Position numbers and translations under genes: made by a program | Notes under the pieces: generated by a model | Database searches by the model: none | The model's input: the letters and a program-made list of their open reading frames with translations, nothing else | Told to the model about the DNA's origin: nothing | Source of the DNA: Veillonella parvula DSM 2008 | GTDB taxonomy: Bacteria > Bacillota > Negativicutes > Veillonellales > Veillonellaceae | DNA length: 64,000 nucleotides | Reading direction: 5' to 3' | Assembly: GCF_000024945.1 (NCBI RefSeq) | Contig: NC_013520.1 | Location: 1,388,501 to 1,452,500 of the forward strand | Shown: positions 55,344-64,000 of the stretch, one piece after another | Position numbering within the stretch: position 1 is the first letter of the stretch | Layout of the letters: the number at the start of each line of letters is the position of its first letter

Positions 55344-56729
55344 TTATTGGTAGAAATGTTTAGGATAACCTTTGAATCGTGTAAAGTGACGATATTTACG
55401 AGTCGCACGATTAGGTTCGTTAACAGTTTTATAACCAAAACCATTAAACATTACATTTAAAATAACAGCGACTATACTACCAGCTGTGATACCAGACTTC
55501 AAAAGAATTTGAGCCCATGCTGGAAAGTGTGTATAGAATTGAGGTGCTGCAAGAGGAATCATGGATACCCCAATACTAATGGCAACTAGCATCAGGTTAT
55601 AGTTACCATCGAAACTAACTTTACCAAGAGAACGAATCCCACTGGCGATAATCATGCCGAACATAGCTATCCCAGCACCGCCTAATACAGCATTTGGAAT
55701 ACAAGCTACGATAGCGGCTAATTTAGGGAAAAGGCCTAATAAAATTAAAATTACACCAGATGCTGCTACAACGAAACGACTCTTAACACGTGTTACAGCA
55801 ATAAGACCTACGTTTTGAGCAAATGCTGTATACGGAAAACTATTAAGGATACCACCAATAATAGTGGACAAGCCATCCGCACGAAGTACCGCAGCCAACT
55901 CTTTTTGACCAATAGGTTTATCTACGATTTCTCCAACTGCAATACTATCACCAGTTGTTTCTACCATAACTACGAGCATTACAATAATCATAGATACAAT
56001 AGAAGCAAAGTCAAAGGTTGGAAGGCCAAAATAGAATGGTGTCACAACAGAAATCCATTGAGAACGCCCTACTTCTGAAAAATCTGTAATACCAACAATC
56101 ATAGCTAAGGCTGTACCGAGAATAAGCCCAACTAAGATTGCCAAATTACCAAGGAAACCTTTACCAAATCGATAAGTTAATACAACGAGAACAAATGTAG
56201 CTACACCAAGAGCTATGTATAGTGGATCGCCAAAGTTTTTATTGCCTACGCCACCCCCCATCCAGTTAACAGCTACTGGCATCAAGTTGATACCAATAAT
56301 AGTAATGATAGTACCTGTTACTACAGGTGGGAATAGCCGAATCAAACGACTGAAGAATGGTGCCACAAGGAATGTAAAGAGACCAGCTACGATAATCGCA
56401 CCGTAAATGGTAGTAATATCATGCTGCTGACCAATCAGAATCATTGGACCTACAGAAGCAAATGTTACACCTTGAATAAGAGGAATGCGACCACCGACAG
56501 GTCCGAACCCTAATGTTTGAATCAATGTAGCTACACCACATGTAAATAAGTCAGCTGTAATCAAACGAATTAAATCTTCAATTGGCAAATGCATAGCTTG
56601 TGCAATAATAATTGGTACAGCTACTGCCCCAGCATACATAGCCAGAACGTGCTGTAAACCATAAGCGAATAACTGCGGGATTGGCAGCATACCATCTACA
56701 TGGTCGACACCAGATGCACCTTTACTCAT
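55344..56729 (-). CDS. NCS2-family purine (xanthine/uric acid type) permease
   Basis: A 461-residue proton or sodium symporter with about 12-14 membrane segments. The nucleobase-transporter signature QNVGLIAVTR and the upstream VETTGDSIAVGE are present; the Gln-Asn-x-Gly form is usual for xanthine or urate carriers. Placement after the xanthine dehydrogenase gene supports xanthine or uric acid as substrate. The ATG at 56729 has GAGGTGA upstream; a GTG at 56738 overlaps that site. Confidence 0.9.
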   Translation of the reverse strand: MSKGASGVDHVDGMLPIPQLFAYGLQHVLAMYAGAVAVPIIIAQAMHLPIEDLIRLITADLFTCGVATLIQTLGFGPVGGRIPLIQGVTFASVGPMILIGQQHDITTIYGAIIVAGLFTFLVAPFFSRLIRLFPPVVTGTIITIIGINLMPVAVNWMGGGVGNKNFGDPLYIALGVATFVLVVLTYRFGKGFLGNLAILVGLILGTALAMIVGITDFSEVGRSQWISVVTPFYFGLPTFDFASIVSMIIVMLVVMVETTGDSIAVGEIVDKPIGQKELAAVLRADGLSTIIGGILNSFPYTAFAQNVGLIAVTRVKSRFVVAASGVILILLGLFPKLAAIVACIPNAVLGGAGIAMFGMIIASGIRSLGKVSFDGNYNLMLVAISIGVSMIPLAAPQFYTHFPAWAQILLKSGITAGSIVAVILNVMFNGFGYKTVNEPNRATRKYRHFTRFKGYPKHFYQ

Positions 56730-56836
56730 AAGAATCACCTCATATCTTACGTTTTAGTTACTAGTTAAACAATATAGTCATACTATCGTACATGATAGAG
56801 TTTAGAAATCTCATCGACTTCACGTGGGAACCTTGA

Positions 56837-56861
56837 TGGCTAGGGGCAAAAGCCCCTACCA
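56837..56861 (-). other. Hairpin between xanthine dehydrogenase and permease genes
   Basis: TAGGGGC and GCCCCTA with a 4-nt loop, flanked by TGG/CCA. No T run follows on the minus strand, so it probably tunes the operon rather than ending it. Confidence 0.5.
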
Positions 56862-56874
56862 TTAAGCAAATATT

Positions 56875-59424
56875 CTATTTTTTATAACCTGTATGTTTAA
56901 TCGGCAAGGACCTACGTGGTTCTCCGTCGATACGACGATACGCATTTGCAATAGCCGGTGCAATCGGAATGCTAGAGATTTCGCCAATACCTTTAGCACC
57001 GTATGCATATTGTTCTGGTGTCCCTTTTTCGATAAGACTTACATGAATTGGAGGACATTGGGTAGCTCTAAGAAGTCCTAGCGTACCGTATTTAGATGTT
57101 ACATACCCTTCTTTATAAGGGAAGTCTTCTGTAACGGCATACCCCATTCCCATAATGGCACCACCTTCGGCCTGACCTGTACAGGATTGAGGGTTCACTA
57201 CACGGCCTACATCGTATGCTACATGTAAATTAGCAACCTTATTGTCTTCACCGATTGTTGCTACACATGCACCATAACCATAGGCAACATGATTTTTTGG
57301 ATGTGGTTTATCAGAATTGAATGGATCTGTTTCACCGAGGAACTCTTCATAAATCTCTACACCATTCAGTTCTTCTAATGTTTTAGTATCTAACATTTCT
57401 TTTAATCGAAGACTTGCTTTGCGAGTTGCTTCACCGGTAAAGAGTGTTTGACGAGATGCAGTAGTTGTACCAGAATCTGGTGTACGTACTGTATCAGGTC
57501 GTTCTACAAATACTTTATCCGCCGTTAAGCCTGTCGTTTCACAAAGTACTTGTGTTGCCATAGTAGCCATGCCTTGACCAATACAAGCGGCACCCGTACG
57601 AATACGAACTTTACCATCACGTACTTCTAAAATAACGCGACCCGTATCAGGTAATCCTACACCAATACCACTATTTTTCAAACATACCGCAAGACCGGTA
57701 CGGTTAGATGCATAATATGCGTCTTTTACGGCTTCCAAACATTCTACTAAAGCGGTTTCTTTGGAACAGATTTGTCCGTTTGGTAATGAGTCACCAGGGC
57801 GCACAACATTTTTATAGCGGAACTCCCAAGGATCCATGCCTACCAACGCAGCTAATTCATCAATATTTTGTTCTTGTCCAAAGATAGTTTGTGTTACGCC
57901 GAATCCACGGAATGCACCGCCAGGAACAGTATTTGTATAAACACATACACCATCAAAAGCAAAATTATCAAAGTGATAAGGGCCACAAGAATGGGTACCA
58001 GCACGTTGAAGTACAGGACCACCTAAAGATGCATACGCGCCACAATTAGAAACGATATTTACCTTACTTGCTACCAAATTACCTTCCGCATCACAAGCTG
58101 TTGTAATATCCATTTCCATCGCATGACGTTTAGTATGGATATTGAGACTTTCTTGACGAGAGAATAGAACCTTAGTTGGTTTACCTGTAAGCCAAGCTAC
58201 GAGTGATGCATGATGTTGTACGGTCATATCTTCTTTACCACCAAAGCCACCACCTACGAGCATACTGTGAACCTTTACAGCCTCATTCGGAATACCAAGC
58301 ATACGAGCAACTTCACGACGATCATCATAAACATTTTGGCTACCTGAATGCAGATGAATTTCATCTCCCTCACGATATGCAACGGCACATTCTGGTTCCA
58401 TAAATGCATGGTCGGTTTGAGGTGTGGAATAATGATTTGTTACTACAAAAGCAGCCTCTGCAATAGCCTTATCTACATCGCCACGAGATAATGTTTGACG
58501 AGATAATACATTTCCGTCTGGATGTAACTGAGGAGCATCTGGTTTTAGTGCTTCCAATGGATCTAATACGGGTTCTAATTCAGTATAATCAACTTCAACT
58601 AGAGCCAATACTTCGTCTAAATATTTCTTTTCTGTAGTTGCAACAAGTGCAACTGCATCGCCTACATAACGTGTAATATCACCTTCTGCGATAAGTACAT
58701 CCCAATCCGGCACTAAATGACCAGTTTTATTGAATGGTACATCAGCAGCAGTCAAAGCCGTTACACAGGCTGGGTGTTCAAGAGCTTTAGACACATCAAC
58801 GCGATCCACTCTAGCCCGTGGATATTTAGAACGCAATGCTTTAGCGTAAATCATACCATCCATATGAATATCATCGGCATATTTTCCCGTACCTAAAGCT
58901 TTTTCCTCCGCATCGACACGATGTAAACGAGCTCCTACAGCAGCATTAGTATCCTTTTCCGGAACAGGTAAATTCTCACGAATCATTTTTGCTGCTAGCA
59001 TAATGCCTTCTTCAATTTTCACATAACCTGTACAACGACAAATATTGCCTAAAATAGCTTTTTTAACATCTTCAGATGTAGGGTCATTATTTTCATCAAT
59101 TAGGGCCTTTGCACTAATAATCATACCTGGTATACAGAAGCCACATTGCACCGCTCCACATTCACCAAAAGCATAGGTGTATACAGCTTTTTCCCTATCA
59201 GTTAATCCCTCAATCGTTACAATTGATTTGCCATCTAATTGGGATAATTTACTAACACAAGCTTTTGCCTTTTTCCCGTCTATAATTACTGTACACGTAC
59301 CACAAGCACCAGCACTACAACCTTCTTTGGTGCCTGTCAGCTTCAAATCAGCTCTTAAGAAATCAATTAAGCGCTGATCCTCTTGAGCCTCATAATAGGT
59401 GCCATTCACTTGAAAGCGGTACAT
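56875..59424 (-). CDS. Selenium-dependent-type xanthine dehydrogenase (fused 2Fe-2S and molybdenum subunits)
   Basis: Hydroxylates purines such as xanthine. The N-terminal 2x[2Fe-2S] part has C36, C41, C44 and C56, then QCGFCIPGM and CRCTGY near residue 133. The molybdopterin part has VGGGFGGKED, FRGFGVTQ and GAKGIGEISSIP near the end. An FAD domain is lacking, so electrons must leave to a partner. Length (849) and neighbours ssnA, ygfK and hydA match the Se_dep_XDH family (TIGR03311), whose Enterococcus member needs SelD and selenium. The ATG at 59424 has AAAGGAGG; the frame opens ten codons earlier. Confidence 0.9.
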   Translation of the reverse strand: MYRFQVNGTYYEAQEDQRLIDFLRADLKLTGTKEGCSAGACGTCTVIIDGKKAKACVSKLSQLDGKSIVTIEGLTDREKAVYTYAFGECGAVQCGFCIPGMIISAKALIDENNDPTSEDVKKAILGNICRCTGYVKIEEGIMLAAKMIRENLPVPEKDTNAAVGARLHRVDAEEKALGTGKYADDIHMDGMIYAKALRSKYPRARVDRVDVSKALEHPACVTALTAADVPFNKTGHLVPDWDVLIAEGDITRYVGDAVALVATTEKKYLDEVLALVEVDYTELEPVLDPLEALKPDAPQLHPDGNVLSRQTLSRGDVDKAIAEAAFVVTNHYSTPQTDHAFMEPECAVAYREGDEIHLHSGSQNVYDDRREVARMLGIPNEAVKVHSMLVGGGFGGKEDMTVQHHASLVAWLTGKPTKVLFSRQESLNIHTKRHAMEMDITTACDAEGNLVASKVNIVSNCGAYASLGGPVLQRAGTHSCGPYHFDNFAFDGVCVYTNTVPGGAFRGFGVTQTIFGQEQNIDELAALVGMDPWEFRYKNVVRPGDSLPNGQICSKETALVECLEAVKDAYYASNRTGLAVCLKNSGIGVGLPDTGRVILEVRDGKVRIRTGAACIGQGMATMATQVLCETTGLTADKVFVERPDTVRTPDSGTTTASRQTLFTGEATRKASLRLKEMLDTKTLEELNGVEIYEEFLGETDPFNSDKPHPKNHVAYGYGACVATIGEDNKVANLHVAYDVGRVVNPQSCTGQAEGGAIMGMGYAVTEDFPYKEGYVTSKYGTLGLLRATQCPPIHVSLIEKGTPEQYAYGAKGIGEISSIPIAPAIANAYRRIDGEPRRSLPIKHTGYKK

Positions 59425-59441
59425 ATATAGTCCTCCTTTCA

Positions 59442-60791
59442 TTAAGGAATACATTCACCAAGATATGATTCTATTAAGGATCCATCTTGTACCACATGGT
59501 GACCTCTGAGGATTACATCACGAACCATACCGGTTACAGATAGTCCCTCATACGGTATATAGTCAGCCTTTGTATGGGCAGACTCTATTGAAAGAATGTG
59601 TTTTACATTCTTATCTACGATTGTAATATCTCCATCACTACCTACAGCTAATGTACCCTTCTTAGGATACATGCCATATAGTTTTGCTGGGTTTTCACTT
59701 ACTAATTTCATAAAATCTACGGCACTCATATTGCATTGGTTTACCAATACATCATAAGCAACGATGCCCCGTTCCTCCGCACCTGGAATGCCACCAGGAA
59801 TACGAGTAAAGTCATGACGACTTTTTAATTTTTGTCCTTCAAAATTGAAGCTACAATGGTCGGAGCCAATAGTTTGGAAAGTACCATTTACTAAAGCGTT
59901 CTTCAATGTCATTTGATCTACTTCAGTTCTAAGAGGTGGACTCATCACGTATTTAGCCCCTTCATAATCAGGTAAACTATATCTTGATTCATCAAGTACC
60001 AAATACTGTGGACATGTTTCACAAGTCACTGCATGCCCTAGTGCACGTTCTCGAAGGATTTCTTCTACCCCTTCCTTAGAGCTTACATGCACAACATGTA
60101 CTGGATAATCTAGAGAAGCGCCGATTGTACTAAATCGTTTAATCGATTCCGATTCAATCATAGCAGGTCTTGTAAGTGGGTGATTACTTATATCTAAGTC
60201 CCCGCACTTACGCTTATCAGCTACGAGTGCATCGATGAGGTCCCCATTTTCACAGTGAGCCCCTACAAGTGCGCCTGTTGGTTTTATAGCTTCAATAGCG
60301 TCATAAATTTCTCGGTCCGTTAAACGGAACCCATAAGCTAAATATACCTTAAAGGATGATACACCAGCTTTAACCACTTTCGGTATTTCACTGGCCACCG
60401 TATCATTCATTTCTACAAGCTCCATATGAAATTTGTAGTCACAGGAGCAATGCCCTGTAGCACGCTCCTTATGAACCTCTAAGCCTTTACAAAGGGATCC
60501 ATCCTCGGGAGAAGCAAAGTTGATGATTGAAGTAGTCCCACCAAGGATAGCAGCCTTTGTGCCACTATCAAAATCATCCGCAGTCGATGCTAAAGCATTG
60601 GTCATTTGGAAGTGCGTATGAGGATCTATAAATCCTGGGAACACATAGCAACCTTTTGCATCAATTACTTTAGCCCCTTCTGGAACAGGAACGTGTTCAT
60701 CAATGGCGACAATTTTGTCGCCATCGATAAGTAAATCTCCGGTAAGGATTCGATCATTTAAGACCAAGTCCCCTTGTTGTATGATAATCAT
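59442..60791 (-). CDS. hydA: Dihydropyrimidinase/hydantoinase-type cyclic amidohydrolase
   Basis: A ring-opening zinc amidohydrolase of 449 residues. Metal ligands: DPHTHF, the probable carbamylated Lys in SSFKVYLAY, GAHCEN, VVHVSS and GSDHCSF. In this gene context it would open a cyclic amide formed during purine reduction; the physiological substrate is not established. Its ATG overlaps the ygfK stop by four bases (ATGA). Confidence 0.9.
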   Translation of the reverse strand: MIIIQQGDLVLNDRILTGDLLIDGDKIVAIDEHVPVPEGAKVIDAKGCYVFPGFIDPHTHFQMTNALASTADDFDSGTKAAILGGTTSIINFASPEDGSLCKGLEVHKERATGHCSCDYKFHMELVEMNDTVASEIPKVVKAGVSSFKVYLAYGFRLTDREIYDAIEAIKPTGALVGAHCENGDLIDALVADKRKCGDLDISNHPLTRPAMIESESIKRFSTIGASLDYPVHVVHVSSKEGVEEILRERALGHAVTCETCPQYLVLDESRYSLPDYEGAKYVMSPPLRTEVDQMTLKNALVNGTFQTIGSDHCSFNFEGQKLKSRHDFTRIPGGIPGAEERGIVAYDVLVNQCNMSAVDFMKLVSENPAKLYGMYPKKGTLAVGSDGDITIVDKNVKHILSIESAHTKADYIPYEGLSVTGMVRDVILRGHHVVQDGSLIESYLGECIP

Positions 60792-62479
60792 GATACATAG
60801 TACACATGCTCTTTACAGAAGGCATGTACAACTCCTTTCAATTCTTCAGGTAATGCATCAATGTCACATACGGCTTCTTCACCTTTAAAGCGATAACCAC
60901 AGCTAGTGCCTTTGATGTAGAAACCATCATTTGTACTATCTGCTAAAGCTTCAGCATTGTGGAAGAATGTAATGCGATCCTTGTATGGTTGACAAGGTTC
61001 TACGCAATGACATGCACAGTTACCACACTCATTACAGCTTTGATCAACATGGACGATCAATTTAGCATCATTTACAGTAACGACTTCATTACATCTATTA
61101 GGACATACGCGAACACAAGCGCCACAAACTACGCGGCAGTGGTAATCAGAGCTACGTGTACCAGGGAAGGATGGCATTGCTTCACGTTTTTTCTTCATAA
61201 CATCGCTCTTCTTGAAAATTTTGTTCTCAGCGATATCTTTAGCAAGTTCAGCGATAAGTTCTTTATGAACTTTTAAAGCAGCTTTGTAATCAGTAGATTC
61301 TACTTCGTCTGCTAAACCTTTGAAAGTATTGTAACCTTCGCCTTGCAGAAGAATTGTACATACTGTTACAGGCCAGATACCACAATCAAAGATAGCTTTG
61401 ATGTTTTGTTTTACAGCACCGCCGCTATAAGACATTGGTAAACGTTCGCCGAATTGAGCACTTAAAAGCTCAGCTACACCAATTGTTACAGGTAACAAGG
61501 ATTTACCAGACATGTACATTTGCTCGCCTGGCAATTCATTGTTGTGAATTTGTACCGGGAATGTATTTGTCAATTTAACGCCAAAGATCTTGTTGTGTTT
61601 TTCACCAAGAGCGATAAGACGTTCTAACATTGGAACAGCTTTATCGAATTGAAGGTCAACTTCAAATTGATGATCTTCAAAGTCAATGTATTCAAAGCCA
61701 GCGTTATCCAATAATTCTCTAATGCGTTTTGGCCCTAACAATGTAGGGTTGCATTTTAAGTATAGGTGAAGACCTTTTTCACTGATAAGGTAAGAACAAA
61801 TGGATTCGATTTCTTCTGCTGGGCAACCGTGCATTGTGGACAATGTGATTGCTTGACAAAGTTCATCACCAATGGAGTTGATGAAATCAGCATCGATATG
61901 TTCAAATTCATCTACGTGGTCAAGGCACCATTGTTTGCAAATATCCCACATTGGAGATTGAGATGCACTGCGCATTGTGTTGATGAATTTATCAACCATA
62001 GGGCTCTTGATACCAGCCAAGTTGTAGCCAACACTCATGATAAATAAGAATCCATCTGGATCGCCTAATCCTAATTCTTTAGAGATTAATTTTAATGCGA
62101 ACCAAGCTTTAATGTATTCATCAGCAGCTTCATCACAGCTATATTCAGAAGACCATTCTACATTATATGCTTCATCTACAGAGTAGATACAAGGTCTAGG
62201 AATACCTAGTTCTTCACCGTACATGATTTGTACAGTTTTTAATTCAATGCAACGAGCACCAGCTACATAAGATGCCACAATATTTTGTGCCAACTGTGTA
62301 TTAGGGCCAGCTGCTGGACCTACAGGATTTTCAATGGATTTACCAAAGATAGATAAGCGTTGATCATGATTCGTACGATGAATTTTATTTACATTGTAAA
62401 TGCGATTGTACATCTTGTACTCAGTCATAATGTGGTTCATCAAATTTCCGAAACTTACCGGATACATAATGTCACTCAT
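60788..62479 (-). CDS. Short YgfK-like iron-sulfur oxidoreductase
   Basis: 563 residues. The first 430 resemble the dihydroorotate-dehydrogenase-like part of YgfK (NPVGPAAGPNTQLAQNI, STMHGCPAEEIE, SYSGGAVKQNIKAIF). The last 130 are cysteine-rich (CGACVRVCPNRC and CNECGNCACHCVEPC), fit for two [4Fe-4S] clusters. YgfK of E. coli is about 1000 residues and also holds a GltD-like FAD/NAD(P)H module; no dinucleotide-binding motif is visible here. The protein probably reduces a purine-derived ring with electrons from ferredoxin or the dehydrogenase. That role is inference. AAAGGAGTG site. Confidence 0.82.
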   Translation of the reverse strand: MSDIMYPVSFGNLMNHIMTEYKMYNRIYNVNKIHRTNHDQRLSIFGKSIENPVGPAAGPNTQLAQNIVASYVAGARCIELKTVQIMYGEELGIPRPCIYSVDEAYNVEWSSEYSCDEAADEYIKAWFALKLISKELGLGDPDGFLFIMSVGYNLAGIKSPMVDKFINTMRSASQSPMWDICKQWCLDHVDEFEHIDADFINSIGDELCQAITLSTMHGCPAEEIESICSYLISEKGLHLYLKCNPTLLGPKRIRELLDNAGFEYIDFEDHQFEVDLQFDKAVPMLERLIALGEKHNKIFGVKLTNTFPVQIHNNELPGEQMYMSGKSLLPVTIGVAELLSAQFGERLPMSYSGGAVKQNIKAIFDCGIWPVTVCTILLQGEGYNTFKGLADEVESTDYKAALKVHKELIAELAKDIAENKIFKKSDVMKKKREAMPSFPGTRSSDYHCRVVCGACVRVCPNRCNEVVTVNDAKLIVHVDQSCNECGNCACHCVEPCQPYKDRITFFHNAEALADSTNDGFYIKGTSCGYRFKGEEAVCDIDALPEELKGVVHAFCKEHVYYVS

Positions 62480-62507
62480 AATGTCACACTCCTTTAAAGC
62501 GCTTGCG

Positions 62508-63836
62508 TTATGGGTTTAGTCGTTTCCATAAACCTTTAGATGTTGCTAAAACTTCGTCCATTACTTCAGCTTTATCAATGCCTTGTAATTTACGATCAAT
62601 CATGCGTGGTACACCATCACTAATAGTTGTTACCACATACATACCATTAGCACCGAATAGTAAGTGACCATTGATGTTGTTTTCATCAAGTGGTGTTGGT
62701 GCTGCGTAATCAAGAACAATTACGTCAGCTGCGGCACCTTTTTTAAGGATGCCTATCGTAGTATCGAAGAATTCATTAGCCATTTTGCGATTGTTTTCAA
62801 ATAGCATATAAGGTACTTCTCCCCAGCCTACATATGGTTTATGTTGCTCATGTTTCACAAGACAATTCGCTACTTTATAAGATTCGAGCATATCATTTGT
62901 ATAACCATCTGTACCAAGACCAACAGTGATTCCTGCATCTAATAGTTTCAAGATATCTGTCGTGCCTACTGCATTACCCATGTTACTTTCTGGGTTATGT
63001 ACGACCTTAGCTTGAGATTTTTTCAATAATGCCACATCTTCGTCAGTTACGTGTACACAGTGACCAGCGATACTCTTAGGGCCTAAAATACCTGCCTCTA
63101 CGAGACGTCTAACAGGTGTCATGCCATACTTTTCTTTACTATCTGCCACATCTTCAGGACCTTCTGCAACATGAACATGATATCCCAACTGATCCTCATT
63201 ATGAGCTTTCACATAATCTAATGTTTCCGTGCTCAATGTGAAAGATGCATGCAAGCCCATCATCGCCACCAGTCTGGATGGATCTTGTTTTGCTTCTTTA
63301 CCAAAACGTACGTTTTCTGCAACAGCGGCTTTCATTTGGTCTACGCCATTGCGGTCGGATACTTCATAGCATAAACATGAGCGAACGCCGAATTGTTTAG
63401 CTACATCTGCAATGATGGATAAGCTGTTAGGAACTTCACCATAACTTGCATGATGGTCAAAAATAGTAGTTACACCATTTTCGATACAGCCTAAATACGT
63501 AAGTAATGCACTTGCTTTTACATCTGGAGCGGTCAATTTATTATCTAAGTAGAACCAAAGTCCTTCCAAGATTTCACCGAAGTTAGTCGGTGCTGGACCT
63601 GGCAACGATAAGCCTCGTGCAAGAGCGGAGTAAATATGATGATGTGCATTAATGAAACCTGGCATAATCAAGCCACCATGAGCATCAATAATTTCTGCGT
63701 TTGCATAAGCTTTGCATAATTCATCATATTTACCAATATCAACAATTTGAGTCCCGTCGATAGCAACAGCACCATCATAAATGATAGGTCTATCAGCGTC
63801 GCGAGTAATAACAGTACCTTTTCCTAATATAATCAT
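62508..63836 (-). CDS. ssnA: SsnA, amidohydrolase of the selenium-linked purine cluster
   Basis: A 442-residue cytosine-deaminase/chlorohydrolase-like protein with metal ligands in NAHHHIYS, YHVHVAEG, AGHCVHV and GLGTDGY. SsnA genes accompany xdhD, ygfK and hydA in bacteria with selenium-dependent molybdenum hydroxylases; a deaminase acting on a purine or its derivative is likely but unproved. Start has GAGGAGGTG. It is upstream of the YgfK-like gene in what looks like one operon. Confidence 0.88.
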   Translation of the reverse strand: MIILGKGTVITRDADRPIIYDGAVAIDGTQIVDIGKYDELCKAYANAEIIDAHGGLIMPGFINAHHHIYSALARGLSLPGPAPTNFGEILEGLWFYLDNKLTAPDVKASALLTYLGCIENGVTTIFDHHASYGEVPNSLSIIADVAKQFGVRSCLCYEVSDRNGVDQMKAAVAENVRFGKEAKQDPSRLVAMMGLHASFTLSTETLDYVKAHNEDQLGYHVHVAEGPEDVADSKEKYGMTPVRRLVEAGILGPKSIAGHCVHVTDEDVALLKKSQAKVVHNPESNMGNAVGTTDILKLLDAGITVGLGTDGYTNDMLESYKVANCLVKHEQHKPYVGWGEVPYMLFENNRKMANEFFDTTIGILKKGAAADVIVLDYAAPTPLDENNINGHLLFGANGMYVVTTISDGVPRMIDRKLQGIDKAEVMDEVLATSKGLWKRLNP

Positions 63837-63890
63837 GTGGGCACCTCCTCAACGATTCGTTGAAATGCATACTTATAAACTTATATATTA

Positions 63891-64000
63891 TTATAATACG
63901 ATACGTGTGCCTGTTTTTCCTGCTATACCATCTTTAGATTTCTCTAATAATGTGATAATTGAGACACGGCCTTTTTTGGATTCTGCAAATGCTATAGCGG
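63891..64000 (-). CDS. arcC: Carbamate kinase, C-terminal fragment cut by the window edge
   Basis: Only the last 35 codons are inside. They read ...GRVSIITLLEKSKDGIAGKTGT and end RIVL. The pattern of a Gly-Lys/Arg stretch, SLEK-like helix and GKTGT matches the end of carbamate kinases. In purine-degradation clusters this enzyme makes ATP from carbamoyl phosphate. Its stop lies 54 bases before ssnA. Confidence 0.75.
   Translation of the reverse strand, partial: AIAFAESKKGRVSIITLLEKSKDGIAGKTGTRIVL

Noticed and set aside
1-64000. tRNA or rRNA genes, insertion sequences, prophage, integron
   Set aside because: No cloverleaf, rRNA, transposase, integrase or terminal inverted repeats were recognised on either strand by eye.

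Overview
The window looks like chromosome of a Veillonella-type member of the Negativicutes, low-GC Firmicutes relatives with an outer membrane. The strongest evidence is a complete sodium-pumping methylmalonyl-CoA decarboxylase operon in the order mmdA-D-E-C-B, the arrangement known from Veillonella parvula. It sits beside the other steps that turn succinate into propionate. An [FeFe]-hydrogenase maturase, acetate kinase, a clostridial ferredoxin and an O-antigen-ligase-like protein fit an anaerobic, lactate-fermenting diderm. Nearly every gene is on the minus strand; the one clear exception is tmcAL (22913-24106).

Layout. 1-4196: rel (its C-terminal end lies off the left edge) and recJ. 4391-5809: hydG. 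6135-11878: the rplU-prp-rpmA ribosomal operon with a good promoter and a possible L21 leader, then mntP, rng and a pair of uncharacterised radical-SAM-associated genes. 11934-18360: a cell-elongation cluster, transcribed mreB-mreC-mreD-PBP2-minD-rodA. 18640-20801: radC, maf and an unknown membrane protein, with a 78-bp pentanucleotide microsatellite ahead of radC. 20954-22726: a lipoprotein gene and ackA, divergent from tmcAL. 24226-26295: lspA, a pseudouridine synthase and pyrR. 26404-28664: ferredoxin, an SLC13-type anion transporter and a small membrane protein.

28859-37924 is the energy-conserving core: CoA transferase, two-gene methylmalonyl-CoA mutase, MeaB chaperone, epimerase, then mmdADECB. 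Together they carry succinyl-CoA through methylmalonyl-CoA to propionyl-CoA while exporting sodium, and the CoA transferase recycles CoA onto succinate. 38447-51826 is a long housekeeping run (tig, clpP, clpX, lon, engB, a polyprenyl synthase, tatC, valS, folC, an O-antigen-ligase-like gene). 51990-53846 holds a CBS-domain protein, rlmH and a YycJ-type hydrolase.

53952-64000 is the most accessory-looking part: a RuBisCO-like protein with altered active-site residues, then an apparent anaerobic purine-degradation set of NCS2 permease, selenium-dependent-type xanthine dehydrogenase, hydantoinase, a short YgfK-like iron-sulfur protein, SsnA, and the end of a carbamate kinase gene at the right edge. 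I saw no tRNA, rRNA, insertion sequence, prophage or CRISPR array. Start codons were chosen by reading Shine-Dalgarno (SD) sequences by eye; no database search was run.
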